The position numbers and the translations under genes are program-made. The notes beneath the pieces are model-generated. The model saw nothing but the letters and a program-made list of their open reading frames with translations. It was not told the DNA's origin and ran no database searches. 63,290 nt of DNA from Nakamurella aerolata (lineage in GTDB: Bacteria; Actinomycetota; Actinomycetes; Mycobacteriales; Nakamurellaceae). The stretch is taken from positions 1 to 63,290 of the forward strand of contig NZ_JABEND010000015.1 of NCBI RefSeq assembly GCF_013002705.1, written 5' to 3'. Positions 18,478 to 26,903 of this stretch are shown piece after piece. How positions within the stretch are numbered: the stretch's first letter is position 1; the number at the start of each line of letters is the position of its first letter.

Positions 18478-19404
18478 GTGGTGCTGAGTCAACGGATGCC
18501 CGACCTGCCGATGCTGGAGACCCTGCAGGCGGTTGCCCGCCTGGAATCGCTCAGTGCGGCCGCCGCCGAACTGGGCATCACCCAGCAGGCGGTGTCGGCG
18601 CGGTTGAAGGCATTGGAGGCCAGGGTCGGGGTTCCGCTGCTGCGGCGCGGGCCACGGGGGAGCGCCTTGACCGCCGCCGGCGTCAGCGTCGTGGAATGGG
18701 CAGATCGGTTGCTGGACACCGCCACTGCCGTTGATACCGCGTTGGCCACGTTGCGCACCAGCAGGGCATCGCAACTCCGGGTGGCGGCCAGCCTCACCAT
18801 CGCCGAGCAGTTGCTGCCCACCTGGTTGGTGCGGATGCGCGCCGACCTGCTGCTCCGCGGCGAACAGCCACCCGAGGTGATCCTGCACGCCGCGAACAGC
18901 GAGCAGGTGCTCGAACGAGTCCGTGCAGGCACGGCCGACCTCGGTCTGATCGAAACGCCCACCGTGCCCCGCGGGCTGTCGCACCGGACGGTGGCCACCG
19001 ACGAATTGGTCGTGGTGGTGGCGCCCGACCACCCATGGGCGCGGCGCCGCCGCCCGCTGGCAGCGAGCCAACTGGCTCGCACCCCGATGGTGTGGCGGGA
19101 ATCGGGATCGGGCACCAGGGACTCCGCGATGGCGGCGATCGGCAGGGCTGTCGGCAATCCGGACGTCGCGGCCGCCGCGCTGGAGCTGTCCACCACCTCG
19201 GCGGTGAAGGCGGCGGTGACCGCGGGCGCGGGGCCGGCGGTGCTCAGCCGGCTTGCGCTCGGTGACGAGTTGCGGGCCGGCCGGTTGGTCGCCGTCGACG
19301 TCGAAGGGCTGGACCTGCGCCGGAACCTGCGAGCGGTATGGATCGGCGGACGGGAACTGCCGCCCGGCCCGATCCGGCAGCTGCTCAGCTACCGCGACCG
19401 CTAG
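18478..19404 (+). CDS. LysR-family transcriptional regulator
   Basis: About 308 residues. The winged helix is 'MLETLQAVARLESLSAAAAELGITQQAVSARLKALEARVGVPLLRRGPRGSALTAAG', followed by the linker helix and a two-lobed effector domain ('LRVAASLTIAEQLLPTWLVRMR', 'GTADLGLIETPTVPRGLSHRTVATDELVVVV'). The start is either GTG 18478, GTG 18481 or ATG 18496. It is divergent from the TDT transporter gene and probably controls it in response to a small anion. Family members of this shape include CysL/CbbR-like regulators, but the ligand cannot be told. Confidence 0.9.
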   Translation: MVLSQRMPDLPMLETLQAVARLESLSAAAAELGITQQAVSARLKALEARVGVPLLRRGPRGSALTAAGVSVVEWADRLLDTATAVDTALATLRTSRASQLRVAASLTIAEQLLPTWLVRMRADLLLRGEQPPEVILHAANSEQVLERVRAGTADLGLIETPTVPRGLSHRTVATDELVVVVAPDHPWARRRRPLAASQLARTPMVWRESGSGTRDSAMAAIGRAVGNPDVAAAALELSTTSAVKAAVTAGAGPAVLSRLALGDELRAGRLVAVDVEGLDLRRNLRAVWIGGRELPPGPIRQLLSYRDR

Positions 19405-19428
19405 CAATGTTCACAACACCAACCCCAA

Positions 19429-19503
19429 CCGAGAGCGGTGCTCTTGTTTTCGGCGCGCGATCGTGCTTCACTGGCCTGACTAGCCGGAGAGCACTGCTCT
19501 CGG
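19429..19503. promoter_or_regulatory. Two palindromic operators forming a large inverted repeat before the YrdB-like gene
   Basis: CCGAGAGCGGTGCTCT (19429-19444) and AGAGCACTGCTCTCGG (19488-19503) are inverted copies with one mismatch. Each is also palindromic by itself: GAGAGCACTGCTCTC is a perfect 7-bp-arm palindrome around one central base. The centres are about 59 bp apart. This is the look of a TetR-type repressor bound at two sites flanking a promoter, 23 bp before the start of the downstream gene. Confidence 0.65.
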
Positions 19504-19525
19504 TTGTGGACGAGAGGTCAGGCAG

Positions 19526-19891
19526 ATGCAGGCAACAGCGGGTTCCGAGTGGGGATTCAACGTCAACGACGTGGTGGCGTTTCTGGTCGAGTTGGCGGCG
19601 CTCACATTGCTGGGGACATGGGCCTGGCGGGCCGTCCACGGGCCGACGCCGGTCCGCGTGCTTGCCGTTGTGGTTGTGATCGGTGCCGCGCTGACGCTGT
19701 GGTCGCTGTTCGCGGCGCCGAAGGCGACGTTCGCCATCCCGGCGGCCGCGGTGGCCGTGAAGGCACTGGTACTCGGCGGGAGCGTGCTGGCCGCCGCCAC
19801 CATGCTGCCGGCCCTGGTGGTGATCGGCTGGGGCGCCGTTGTGGTGCTGAACACCACGCTGATCTACGTCGGGCCGTTCGCCCGGGCGTGA
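19526..19891 (+). CDS. YrdB-like (DUF2568) small membrane protein
   Basis: 121 residues, four predicted membrane helices ('VVAFLVELAALTLLGTWAW', 'VRVLAVVVVIGAALTLWSLFAAP', 'VAVKALVLGGSVLAAATML', 'LVVIGWGAVVVLNTTLIYVG'). The 'FAAPKA' loop after helix 2 is typical of the DUF2568/YrdB family, whose function is unknown. It is preceded by a pair of strong palindromes and its 3' end overlaps the convergent acyltransferase gene by 28 bp. In many actinomycetes such genes are under TetR/MarR control; here no regulator gene is adjacent. Confidence 0.8.
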   Translation: MQATAGSEWGFNVNDVVAFLVELAALTLLGTWAWRAVHGPTPVRVLAVVVVIGAALTLWSLFAAPKATFAIPAAAVAVKALVLGGSVLAAATMLPALVVIGWGAVVVLNTTLIYVGPFARA

Positions 19892-21054
19892 CGGCCGGAC
19901 AACCGCACCGTGTTGCTCATCAGGCTGACGAAGGTCTCCAGCGGACCTCTGCGGCGCAGCGCTGCGCAGGCCGCCCCGATCAGCAACGCCGCGAGCACGT
20001 GCGGTATCCATTGCCGCACCGCGTCTCCCGGCTCGCCAAGGCTCAGCGCCACGACGTGCACTGAATACAAGCTGAGCGTCATTGTCCCTGCGCCGCAAAG
20101 GATCTGCCAGCAGCGTAGCAATCGCGGCCCGGTCCATTGCACCAACAGCAGGGCGGCTCCCAGGGTGAGCAGAGCGGTGCCGGTGGTGTGCGCGAAATCG
20201 ACAATGGAGCCCGAATGTGGCGACCACACCCCGAGCCACCACGCGGTCCCGGTCGGCGAGGTGCCGTACATGCCGTCCGCCAACGCGTCCCGCAGCTCCG
20301 GCCAGGTCGACACATTCAGACCGGATGAATCTGCAAGCAACGCGGAACGGGCCCCGGCGCCGCTGCCGACCCATGCCGCCACCACCAGCGCCGCGCCGGC
20401 CAGCGCTGCCCCGACCGCCACCATCGCGGCGGCGGTGCGCGTCGCTCGCAGGTTGAGCCGGCCAATTCCCATGCCAACCAACAGATATGTGGTCCAGGTG
20501 AAAACCGGGTAGTAGCCGGTGAAGACCACCTCACCCAGCAACTGCCCCGGGTCTTGCAGGGAGTCGAACGACGGATTCTGCCCTGTGCTCGGCGGCAGGT
20601 GCCGGCGGATCAGCAGACTCAACCACGGCGACAGCACACCCCACACCGCGGCGGCAACCAGCAGCGCCCCGGCCGGCAACCGGATCAGCGGCACGGCAAC
20701 CAGAAACAGCAATCCGTAGTTGACCAGAATCACGGCGACCCCGGAATCCGGGATGCCGAGCAGCATGCCGATCAAGGTGATCAACGCCGCCCGCATCACC
20801 AGTGCGCCGCGTACCCGTCCGCTCCGGCCGGGTCGGGTGGCCAATGCAACGGACACCCCGGCCAACACCGCGAACAGCGCAGCCGATCGGCCGCCGGCAA
20901 CCGATTTCAACGCATCGGGCGCACCGCTTGGACCGCCGAGCGCGCCGGTGTGCGCCACGAACATGCCGAGCAGGGCGAGGGTCCTGGCCAGGTCGATCCC
21001 GACCAGGCGCGCAGCCGACCGCTCGTTCCGTTCGGTCCGCAGGGTCGTGGCCAT
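19864..21054 (-). CDS. Multi-pass membrane acyltransferase-like protein (DUF1624/HGSNAT type)
   Basis: 396 residues from ATG 21054, with about ten hydrophobic helices. The N-terminus 'RLVGIDLARTLALLGMFVAHTGALG' matches the beginning of the heparan-glucosaminide acetyltransferase-like (DUF1624) family, whose Asp-Leu-Ala-Arg and following His are family hallmarks. 'ALFAVLAGVSVAL' and 'TWTTYLLVGMGIGRLNL' also fit. Members are thought to acetylate sugars or envelope parts across the membrane, but the substrate here is unknown. Its gene converges with and slightly overlaps the YrdB-like gene. Confidence 0.75.
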   Translation of the reverse strand: MATTLRTERNERSAARLVGIDLARTLALLGMFVAHTGALGGPSGAPDALKSVAGGRSAALFAVLAGVSVALATRPGRSGRVRGALVMRAALITLIGMLLGIPDSGVAVILVNYGLLFLVAVPLIRLPAGALLVAAAVWGVLSPWLSLLIRRHLPPSTGQNPSFDSLQDPGQLLGEVVFTGYYPVFTWTTYLLVGMGIGRLNLRATRTAAAMVAVGAALAGAALVVAAWVGSGAGARSALLADSSGLNVSTWPELRDALADGMYGTSPTGTAWWLGVWSPHSGSIVDFAHTTGTALLTLGAALLLVQWTGPRLLRCWQILCGAGTMTLSLYSVHVVALSLGEPGDAVRQWIPHVLAALLIGAACAALRRRGPLETFVSLMSNTVRLSGRHARANGPT

Positions 21055-21133
21055 CGCCGTCCAGTCTTCCGGTGGATGCGCGGCTCGACCACCGGCACCA
21101 GCTGCGTCCAGTGTGCCAACAGCGACGGCGCCG

Positions 21134-22003
21134 TTAGCCGGGCTCGGCCTGCGCGGCCAGGAACTCCCGCAAGGTGACCGAGCCGGAGTCCGCCCGCCAA
21201 ACCAGCGAGATCGTCCAGTCAGCAGCGGGGGACGGCAGATGGGTGATGCGGACCCCGCGCGGGGCGGTGCGCTTTGAGCTGGCTGGGACCACCGCAATGC
21301 CGGCGTCCGCAGCCACCAGGGCGAGCACCGTCAGTAAGTCGTGGGCCCGCTGGCCAACCGTGATGGTCAGTCCATGGGCGCGCAGCCATTCGGTGATCTG
21401 CCGGTACAGGCCTGGGCCGCGTTCGGGCTCCAGCGCGATTACCGGGCGGTCGGTGAGCAGGTCAGTGGCCGCGGCGTTCCGGGCGCCGACCGCCCTGGCC
21501 AGCGCGAGCCGGTCCCGGCCGACCTGCCTGCGGCGGAGCTGTGGTTGGCCGGCCGCCGCGGCGGTCCGCACGAATCCGGCGTCCAACTGGCCCGACTCGA
21601 CCAGGTCAAGCTGTTGCGTCGACGACATGTCGTCGAGAGTCACGGCCACGCCGGGGAAGCGGTGCCGATAGCGGGCCACGGCCTGCGGCGCGATGTCGAC
21701 GCTCGACATCCCGAAACCGAGACGCAGCGTGCCCGAGACTCCGTGCTCGAGCAGACCGGCCTGCCGAAGCAGCCGATCGTCCGCGTCGACCCAACTGTCG
21801 ATCAGCGGCGCCAGCTCACGGCCGGCGACGCTGAGCCGCGCGCCGTGCCGCCCGCGATCGAACAGCCGGACGCCCAGCGCCGACTCCAGCCGTTGAATGC
21901 GCCGTGTCAGCGCCGGTTGGGACACCAGCAATGCTGAGGCCGCGTCGCCGTAGTGCCCCGACCTGGCGAGCGCGACGAACGCTTCCGCTGCCTCACGATC
22001 CAT
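21134..22003 (-). CDS. LysR-family transcriptional regulator
   Basis: 289 residues. The DNA-binding part is 'AAEAFVALARSGHYGDAASALLVSQPALTRRIQRLESALGVRLFDRGRHGARLSVAG', and the effector domain begins 'GTLRLGFGMSSVDIAPQAVARYRHRFPGVAVTLDDM'. It is divergent from the nitrilase-family gene with 109 bp between starts, so it is probably that gene's regulator. The downstream acyltransferase is on the same strand 79 bp away and may be co-transcribed. Confidence 0.9.
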   Translation of the reverse strand: MDREAAEAFVALARSGHYGDAASALLVSQPALTRRIQRLESALGVRLFDRGRHGARLSVAGRELAPLIDSWVDADDRLLRQAGLLEHGVSGTLRLGFGMSSVDIAPQAVARYRHRFPGVAVTLDDMSSTQQLDLVESGQLDAGFVRTAAAAGQPQLRRRQVGRDRLALARAVGARNAAATDLLTDRPVIALEPERGPGLYRQITEWLRAHGLTITVGQRAHDLLTVLALVAADAGIAVVPASSKRTAPRGVRITHLPSPAADWTISLVWRADSGSVTLREFLAAQAEPG

Positions 22004-22024
22004 GCGGGAAGCGTATCGAAAGCG

Positions 22025-22042
22025 CCAAGTCCGACATTGGAC
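22025..22042. promoter_or_regulatory. Possible LysR site between lysR and the nitrilase gene
   Basis: CCAAGTCCGACATTGGAC holds two overlapping short inverted repeats (CCAA/TTGG and GTCC/GGAC) in the divergent intergenic region, close to the lysR start. The arms are only 4 bp, so this is a weak call. Confidence 0.3.
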
Positions 22043-22112
22043 GTATGGAATCGGTGCATGCTCGAATCACGGCACCGAACCGGATCACCGACCAGATGAG
22101 GGGTAACCAACT

Positions 22113-23114
22113 ATGTTGCTGCGCGCCGCCACGCTGCAGTTCGAGTCAGTGCCGGACGACAAAGTGGCCAATCTGCACTGTCTTTCGGCGCTGGCACGCT
22201 CGGCGGCGTCGTCCGGTGCGCAGTTGATCGTCGGACCTGAAATGTGCTCGCTGGGTTACTGGCACCTGCGCCGGAAACCGGCGTCGGAGTTGTTCGAGCT
22301 GGCAGAGCCTGCCGAGGGCCCAACCGTGACACAGGTGCGGCGGCTGGCCGGCGAGCTCGACGCGGTGGTCGGCGTCGGCTTTCTGGAACGCGACGGATCA
22401 CGGCTCTACAACTCGTACGCGGTGTGCGCACCAGACGGTCAGGTCGGGATTCATCGCAAGCTGCACGCCTTCGAGCATCCGGCCATCAGCAGTGGCAGTA
22501 GCTACACGGTGCTGGCCACTACATGGGGCATCACCATCGGGGTGCTGATCTGCTGGGACAACAACTTGATCGAGAACCCGCGCGCCACAGCCCTTCTGGG
22601 AGCCTCGGTACTGCTGGCTCCGCACCAGACCGGCGGCACCGCCTCGCCCAGCCCGCACGCCACCAAGGTGATTCCGCGGCAGCAGTGGGAGCGTCGGCAT
22701 ACCGATCCGGCCGCTGTCGAGGCCGAGTTCCGCGGGCCCAACGGACGGGAATGGTTGCTGCGCTGGCTCCCCTCGCGAGCCCATGACAACGGCATGTTCG
22801 TCATCTTCAGCAACGGCGTTGGCGTCGATGACGACGAGATCCGCACCGGCAATGCCATGATCATCGACCCGTACGGGCGCATCCTGGCGGAGACGTCAGC
22901 GCCCGAGAATGCCGTGGTGATCGCCGATCTCGACCTGGACCTGGTTCCGACGGCACAAGGGCGACGCTGGATGCGGGGGCGCCGCCCCGAGTTGTACGGA
23001 CCGCTGACCACGGCGAACGGGCTTGAACGCTCTGCGGCCGAGGCCAGGTTCTCCTCCGAGCCGTTCCAGCTGTCCGGTCCACCGGGTGGACCCGCTGTTT
23101 CCGCCGGAGACTGA
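22113..23114 (+). CDS. Nitrilase-superfamily carbon-nitrogen hydrolase
   Basis: 333 residues. The catalytic triad of the family is visible: Glu in 'LIVGPEMCSLGYW', Lys in 'GIHRKLHAFEHP' and Cys in 'IGVLICWDNNLIENP'. The family hydrolyses amide or nitrile bonds in the cytoplasm. The order of motifs and the length (about 330) fit amidase or N-carbamoyl-type members as well as true nitrilases, so I do not name a substrate. A divergent LysR gene is the likely regulator. Confidence 0.88.
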   Translation: MLLRAATLQFESVPDDKVANLHCLSALARSAASSGAQLIVGPEMCSLGYWHLRRKPASELFELAEPAEGPTVTQVRRLAGELDAVVGVGFLERDGSRLYNSYAVCAPDGQVGIHRKLHAFEHPAISSGSSYTVLATTWGITIGVLICWDNNLIENPRATALLGASVLLAPHQTGGTASPSPHATKVIPRQQWERRHTDPAAVEAEFRGPNGREWLLRWLPSRAHDNGMFVIFSNGVGVDDDEIRTGNAMIIDPYGRILAETSAPENAVVIADLDLDLVPTAQGRRWMRGRRPELYGPLTTANGLERSAAEARFSSEPFQLSGPPGGPAVSAGD

Positions 23115-23174
23115 GCTCAAGGCCGACCGCTGGCCATGGGCCCCCTGGCACGGCGAACACAACACTTTCCGCAC

Positions 23175-23227
23175 ATCACAACCGTTTCAGCGCGCTGGAC
23201 GGGTTGTGATGTACCGGAACGGTTGTG
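23175..23227. terminator. Inverted repeats between convergent genes
   Basis: ATCACAACC (23175-23183) is the exact reverse complement of 23202-23210, and CACAACCGTT (23177-23186) is the exact reverse complement of 23218-23227, so one left arm can pair with two right arms. It lies between the converging nitrilase and DUF2255 genes and could end transcription both ways. No T tract is present. Confidence 0.35.
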
Positions 23228-23297
23228 CTCGCGGGCAGCGGCGCCGAGGATCGGGCGATGCCGGAGTCAGAACCGGCGACATGCACCGGAAACTGAA

Positions 23298-23675
23298 TCA
23301 GCTCGGATCGACCCGCAGGGTGGCTTGCAGTGCCTGTGGCGACAACGTCGAGTCGACGATCTGCTTGGCGTAGCGGGCGTACTTGTCTTGATATGCCTTA
23401 CTGATCTGATCCTGCAGCTGCGGATCGGACACCGGCTCGAAGGTGACGTCCCGGTCGATTGCGCCGATCTGGACGTGCCCAGAACCCTTGGCCTTGGCGC
23501 CGGAGAACCAGCCGCCCTTGCGTCCGCGCACCGAACGGACATACACCTGACCGCCGACCGGGACGGCCCAGATGGTGATGGGTGCGGTTCGCTCGCCGTC
23601 ACCGCGGTCGCTGGAGATCTGCAGTTCGTCGGTGTTGCCGAAGGTGTCGAGTTCGGCGGGGGACCATGCGCTCAT
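23298..23675 (-). CDS. DUF2255-family protein
   Basis: 125 residues. The opening 'WSPAELDTFGNTDELQISSDRGDGERTAPITIWAVPVGGQVYVRSVRG' is the DUF2255 pattern, a small cytoplasmic beta-barrel related to the flavin-reductase/PNPOx-like split barrel. No catalytic role is known. ATG 23675 has GAGGAG nine bases upstream. It stands alone, with a short tandem repeat in its upstream region. Confidence 0.8.
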   Translation of the reverse strand: MSAWSPAELDTFGNTDELQISSDRGDGERTAPITIWAVPVGGQVYVRSVRGRKGGWFSGAKAKGSGHVQIGAIDRDVTFEPVSDPQLQDQISKAYQDKYARYAKQIVDSTLSPQALQATLRVDPS

Positions 23676-23700
23676 CGCGAAACTCCTCGGGTCGGTGGAT

Positions 23701-23777
23701 GTTCGGCACAGCGGGGTCGTTCGGCACAGCGGGGCTGTTCGGCACGGCGGGGTAGTTCGGCTGAGCGTTCGGCGCGG
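23701..23777. repeat. 18-bp tandem repeat upstream of the DUF2255 gene
   Basis: Units GTTCGGCACAGCGGGGTC at 23701-23718, 23719-23736 (last two bases changed) and 23737-23754 (three changes), then two partial units starting GTTCGGC at 23755 and 23767. The array lies 25 bp upstream of the DUF2255 start. It could be regulatory or simple slippage; on the minus strand it would read as a proline-rich PAVPN-like repeat, but no good gene covers it. Confidence 0.7.
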
Positions 23778-23969
23778 AGCTGCTCGGAGTTATCCGGGCT
23801 GCCGGCGCTCTCGGTGCAACGGTAGGCCGCACCCCGCCGGCCGGCCAGGCGAGCGGATTGCCGTTCCCCGCCGCGAGGTCCACCATGGCCAACACAGCAG
23901 CTGGCCAGAAGCACGGCCACCACAGTGCAGCTACCAGCAGGCAGCTACCAGCAGTTGGGAGACCCGCGG

Positions 23970-25529
23970 ATGTCCGAGCCGGTGTCGCGGCAGCCAGCAG
24001 CCACCCCGCACACCGGCGTCCGGTTAGCCGAGGCGCGCGGCAAGTGGGTGCTGCTGGCCACCGTGCTGAGCTCGGGCATGGCGATGCTGGACGGCACCGT
24101 CGTCAACGTGGTGCTGCCCGAGTTGGGCCGCGATCTCGGCGCGTCGATGGCCGACCTGCAGTGGGTGGTCAACGCCTACACGCTCACGCTCGCCGGCTTC
24201 ATCCTGCTGGGCGGCTCGCTCGGCGACCGGTACGGGCGACGCAAGGTGTTCCTGATCGGCGTGGTGTGGTTCGCCCTCGCGTCGGCGCTGTGCGGGCTGG
24301 CGCCGAACGCGCCGACGCTGATCGCCGCGCGGGCACTGCAGGGGATCGGCGGGGCGCTGCTCACCCCTGGCTCGCTGAGCCTGATCCAGGCGTCATTCGT
24401 CAAGGACGACCGGGCCAAGGCGGTCGGTGCCTGGTCAGGGCTCGGCGGGGTGGCGGGCGCTGTCGGCCCGTTCCTTGGTGGCGGCCTGGCCGACACCATC
24501 GGCTGGCGCTCGGTGTTCTTCCTCAACATTCCGCTGGCCGCCGTGGTGATCTGGGTGACGACCAAGCACGTGCCGGAGAGCCGAGACCCGAAGGCGCACG
24601 GGCGGTTCGACGTGCTGGGGGCGGCGGTGGTGGCGCTGGGTCTGGTGGCCCTCACCTATCTGCTCACCGAGGCACCGGCCGGGACGGCGAGCCCGGTGGT
24701 GCTGGTGATCGCCGGGGTGGTGGGTGTCGGGTCGATGCTCGCGTTCGTGCTGGTGGAACGACGCCGCTCGGCCGGGCACGGCCCCGATCCGTTGGTGCCG
24801 CTGCAATTGTTCGCCAACCGGCAGTTCACCGCGATCAACCTGGTGACGCTGATCGTCTATGCCGCCATGGGCGTGGTGATGTTCCTGCTCGTGATGCACC
24901 TGCAGGTGGTGTCCGGGTACGGCCCGACGGTCGCCGGCTCCGCGATGATCCCTGTCACGGTGCTGATGCTGCTGCTGTCGGCCAAGGCGGGGGATCTGGC
25001 GAGCAAGATCGGGCCGCGTCGACCGATCACCGTCGGGCTGCTGCTGGCGGCCGCCGGCCTGCTGCTGGCGTTGCGGATCGGACCCCAAACCTCTGGCTGG
25101 ACGGGCTATCTCACCGATGTGCTGCCGGCGGTGCTGGTGTTCGGGATGGGTCTGTCGGCAATGGTGGCGCCGCTCACCGCGACGGTGCTGGCCAGCGCCG
25201 ACGACCGGCACGCCGGCGCCGCCAGCGGGGTCAACAACGCGGTCGCGCGCACCGGCAACCTGCTCGCGGTGGCCGCGGTTCCGCCCGCGGTGGGGCTGGT
25301 GGGCGACGCCCTGAACAATCCGCAGGAGTTCGACAGCGGCTTCTCCGCGGCCATGATCGTCTCCGCGGCGATGATCGCGCTCGGCGCTGTGCTGACCGTG
25401 CTGCTGGTGCGTGACCCTGATTCGGTCGGCACGAAGCGGTCGAAACCGTTGTCCCGCAGCCACTGCGCGGTGAACGCCCCTCCATTGGAACCGGAACCTG
25501 AACCGGAACCGGACCGGCAGCAGACCTAG
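23970..25529 (+). CDS. DHA2-family (EmrB/QacA) MFS drug exporter
   Basis: 519 residues from ATG 23970, which has TTGGGAG eight bases before it; an earlier ATG at 23925 is less likely. About 14 membrane helices. Motif A 'GGSLGDRYGRRKVFLIG' and motif C-like 'GVAGAVGPFLGGGLADTIGWRSVFFLNIPL' are typical of proton-driven DHA2 multidrug exporters. 'LDGTVVNVVLPELGRDLGASMADLQWVV' is the usual first-helix motif. The C-terminus ends in a Pro/Glu tail ('EPEPEPEPDRQQT'). The stop TAG shares a CTAG palindrome with the stop of the convergent ClC gene. Confidence 0.93.
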   Translation: MSEPVSRQPAATPHTGVRLAEARGKWVLLATVLSSGMAMLDGTVVNVVLPELGRDLGASMADLQWVVNAYTLTLAGFILLGGSLGDRYGRRKVFLIGVVWFALASALCGLAPNAPTLIAARALQGIGGALLTPGSLSLIQASFVKDDRAKAVGAWSGLGGVAGAVGPFLGGGLADTIGWRSVFFLNIPLAAVVIWVTTKHVPESRDPKAHGRFDVLGAAVVALGLVALTYLLTEAPAGTASPVVLVIAGVVGVGSMLAFVLVERRRSAGHGPDPLVPLQLFANRQFTAINLVTLIVYAAMGVVMFLLVMHLQVVSGYGPTVAGSAMIPVTVLMLLLSAKAGDLASKIGPRRPITVGLLLAAAGLLLALRIGPQTSGWTGYLTDVLPAVLVFGMGLSAMVAPLTATVLASADDRHAGAASGVNNAVARTGNLLAVAAVPPAVGLVGDALNNPQEFDSGFSAAMIVSAAMIALGAVLTVLLVRDPDSVGTKRSKPLSRSHCAVNAPPLEPEPEPEPDRQQT

Positions 25530-26809
25530 TTGCCGGCGGTGCCCATCCGGGCGCGCCACGGCCGCCAACTCTGCGGCAACAGGTATTCGGTGAGCAGCGA
25601 GCCGGCCACCGCGATCATCATCGGCACCACAAGGGCGACGCCGGTGTCGGTGAACTCCAACAGCAGCACCATGCCGCAGAGCGGGGCCCGCTGGGTGGTG
25701 GACAGCACCGCGGCGGCGCCGATCACCGCGAAGGCCACTACGCCGCCGCCCGCCCACAGTTGCGACCAGCCGGCGCCGAACACCACCCCGAGCAGCGCAC
25801 CGGTGGCAACGGCCGGCATCAGCACGCCGCCCTCTCTTGTCGCGGCCAGACAGATCCCGGTGAACAGCGGCTTGAGCACCAGCAGCAGCGCCAGCCCGGC
25901 CACCGGCACCCCGGCGTCACCGACCGCGGCCTCGAACGCGAGCATCCCGTTGCCGAGCAGCTCGGGGAACCACCAGGCGACAACGCCGAGCGCGCCGAAG
26001 GCGAGCACCACGGCGGGGATCACCCGCCACCCGCTCGGCGCCAGCCGGATGCCCAGCTGCGTCCACCACGAGAAGGACCGGCTCACCAACCCGGCCAGCG
26101 GCCCCAACACCAACGCCGCCAGCAGCAGCGTCGGATGAAACTCCGGAAGCGGTACGTCGAACGTCGGGTGCCTGCCCAGTGCCACCCAGGCGATCACGGT
26201 GGCGATCACACTGCACGCCATGATCGGCACAAGGTCAGCCAGCGCGAACGACGCCAGCAGGATCTCCGCGGCGAACAACGCCCCACCCAGCGGCACCTGA
26301 TACACCGCGGCCAGGCCGGCACCGGCACCGGCGGCGATCAGCGTGAGCCGTTGCCGCGCCGTCAGTTTCAACCGTCCGGCGAACACCTCACCGGCAGCGG
26401 CACCGAGCAGCCGGGGCGCCCCTTCCTTACCGATCGACCCGCCGACGCCGACGCCGACCACCTGCAGCACGGCGTCGATCACCGCGGGACCGGCACGCAG
26501 CCGCCCGTCCCGCAGCGCACCCGTCACCGTCCCGGCGAACGGCACGAACCGGCGGTACGCCCACCAGCCGACGCCCACCAGCAGCCCACCGGCGGTCAGC
26601 GCCAGCAGCCGGCGAGCGGCCGACCCGTCCTGCAGACCGTGCAACAGCTCGTCGTCGGCGCTGCCGAAGGCCAGCAGCTCCACCCCGGTGATCAGCCAGC
26701 TGAGCAGCACCCCGCCGATGCCGGCCGCCACCCCGGTACCGAGCACCGCTGCGCTCATCGCGGGCGTCCACCAGCGTTCGCTCTGCTCGCCGGGCGCCGC
26801 GGAAGTCAC
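25526..26809 (-). CDS. ClC-type chloride channel/antiporter
   Basis: 427 residues with about ten helices. The selectivity-filter motif 'GSIGKEGAPRLLGA' matches GKEGP of ClC proteins. A 'GAGAGLAAVYQVPLGGALFAAEILL' stretch matches the GxFxP-type second motif, with Tyr-Gln-Val-Pro in place of the usual Phe-x-x-Pro, and 'REGGVLMPAVATGALLG' is the third anion-binding loop. It moves chloride, possibly in exchange for protons; I did not find enough to tell channel from exchanger. Starts at GTG 26809 and ends inside the stop codon of the convergent MFS gene. Confidence 0.88.
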   Translation of the reverse strand: MTSAAPGEQSERWWTPAMSAAVLGTGVAAGIGGVLLSWLITGVELLAFGSADDELLHGLQDGSAARRLLALTAGGLLVGVGWWAYRRFVPFAGTVTGALRDGRLRAGPAVIDAVLQVVGVGVGGSIGKEGAPRLLGAAAGEVFAGRLKLTARQRLTLIAAGAGAGLAAVYQVPLGGALFAAEILLASFALADLVPIMACSVIATVIAWVALGRHPTFDVPLPEFHPTLLLAALVLGPLAGLVSRSFSWWTQLGIRLAPSGWRVIPAVVLAFGALGVVAWWFPELLGNGMLAFEAAVGDAGVPVAGLALLLVLKPLFTGICLAATREGGVLMPAVATGALLGVVFGAGWSQLWAGGGVVAFAVIGAAAVLSTTQRAPLCGMVLLLEFTDTGVALVVPMMIAVAGSLLTEYLLPQSWRPWRARMGTAGN

Positions 26810-26903
26810 CGCCTCAGTATTTCGTCACCGCAGACCCGGCCGGCGCCGACCCGCCTGCCCCCGCACCGGCCCGGCCGACGCGGCGGTGCGAACACCGGCG
26901 AAA

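Noticed and set aside
23599-23895. A proline-rich small protein encoded across the 18-bp repeats
   Set aside because: It overlaps the start of the DUF2255 gene in another frame and has no ribosome site; the PAVPN pattern follows from the repeat.
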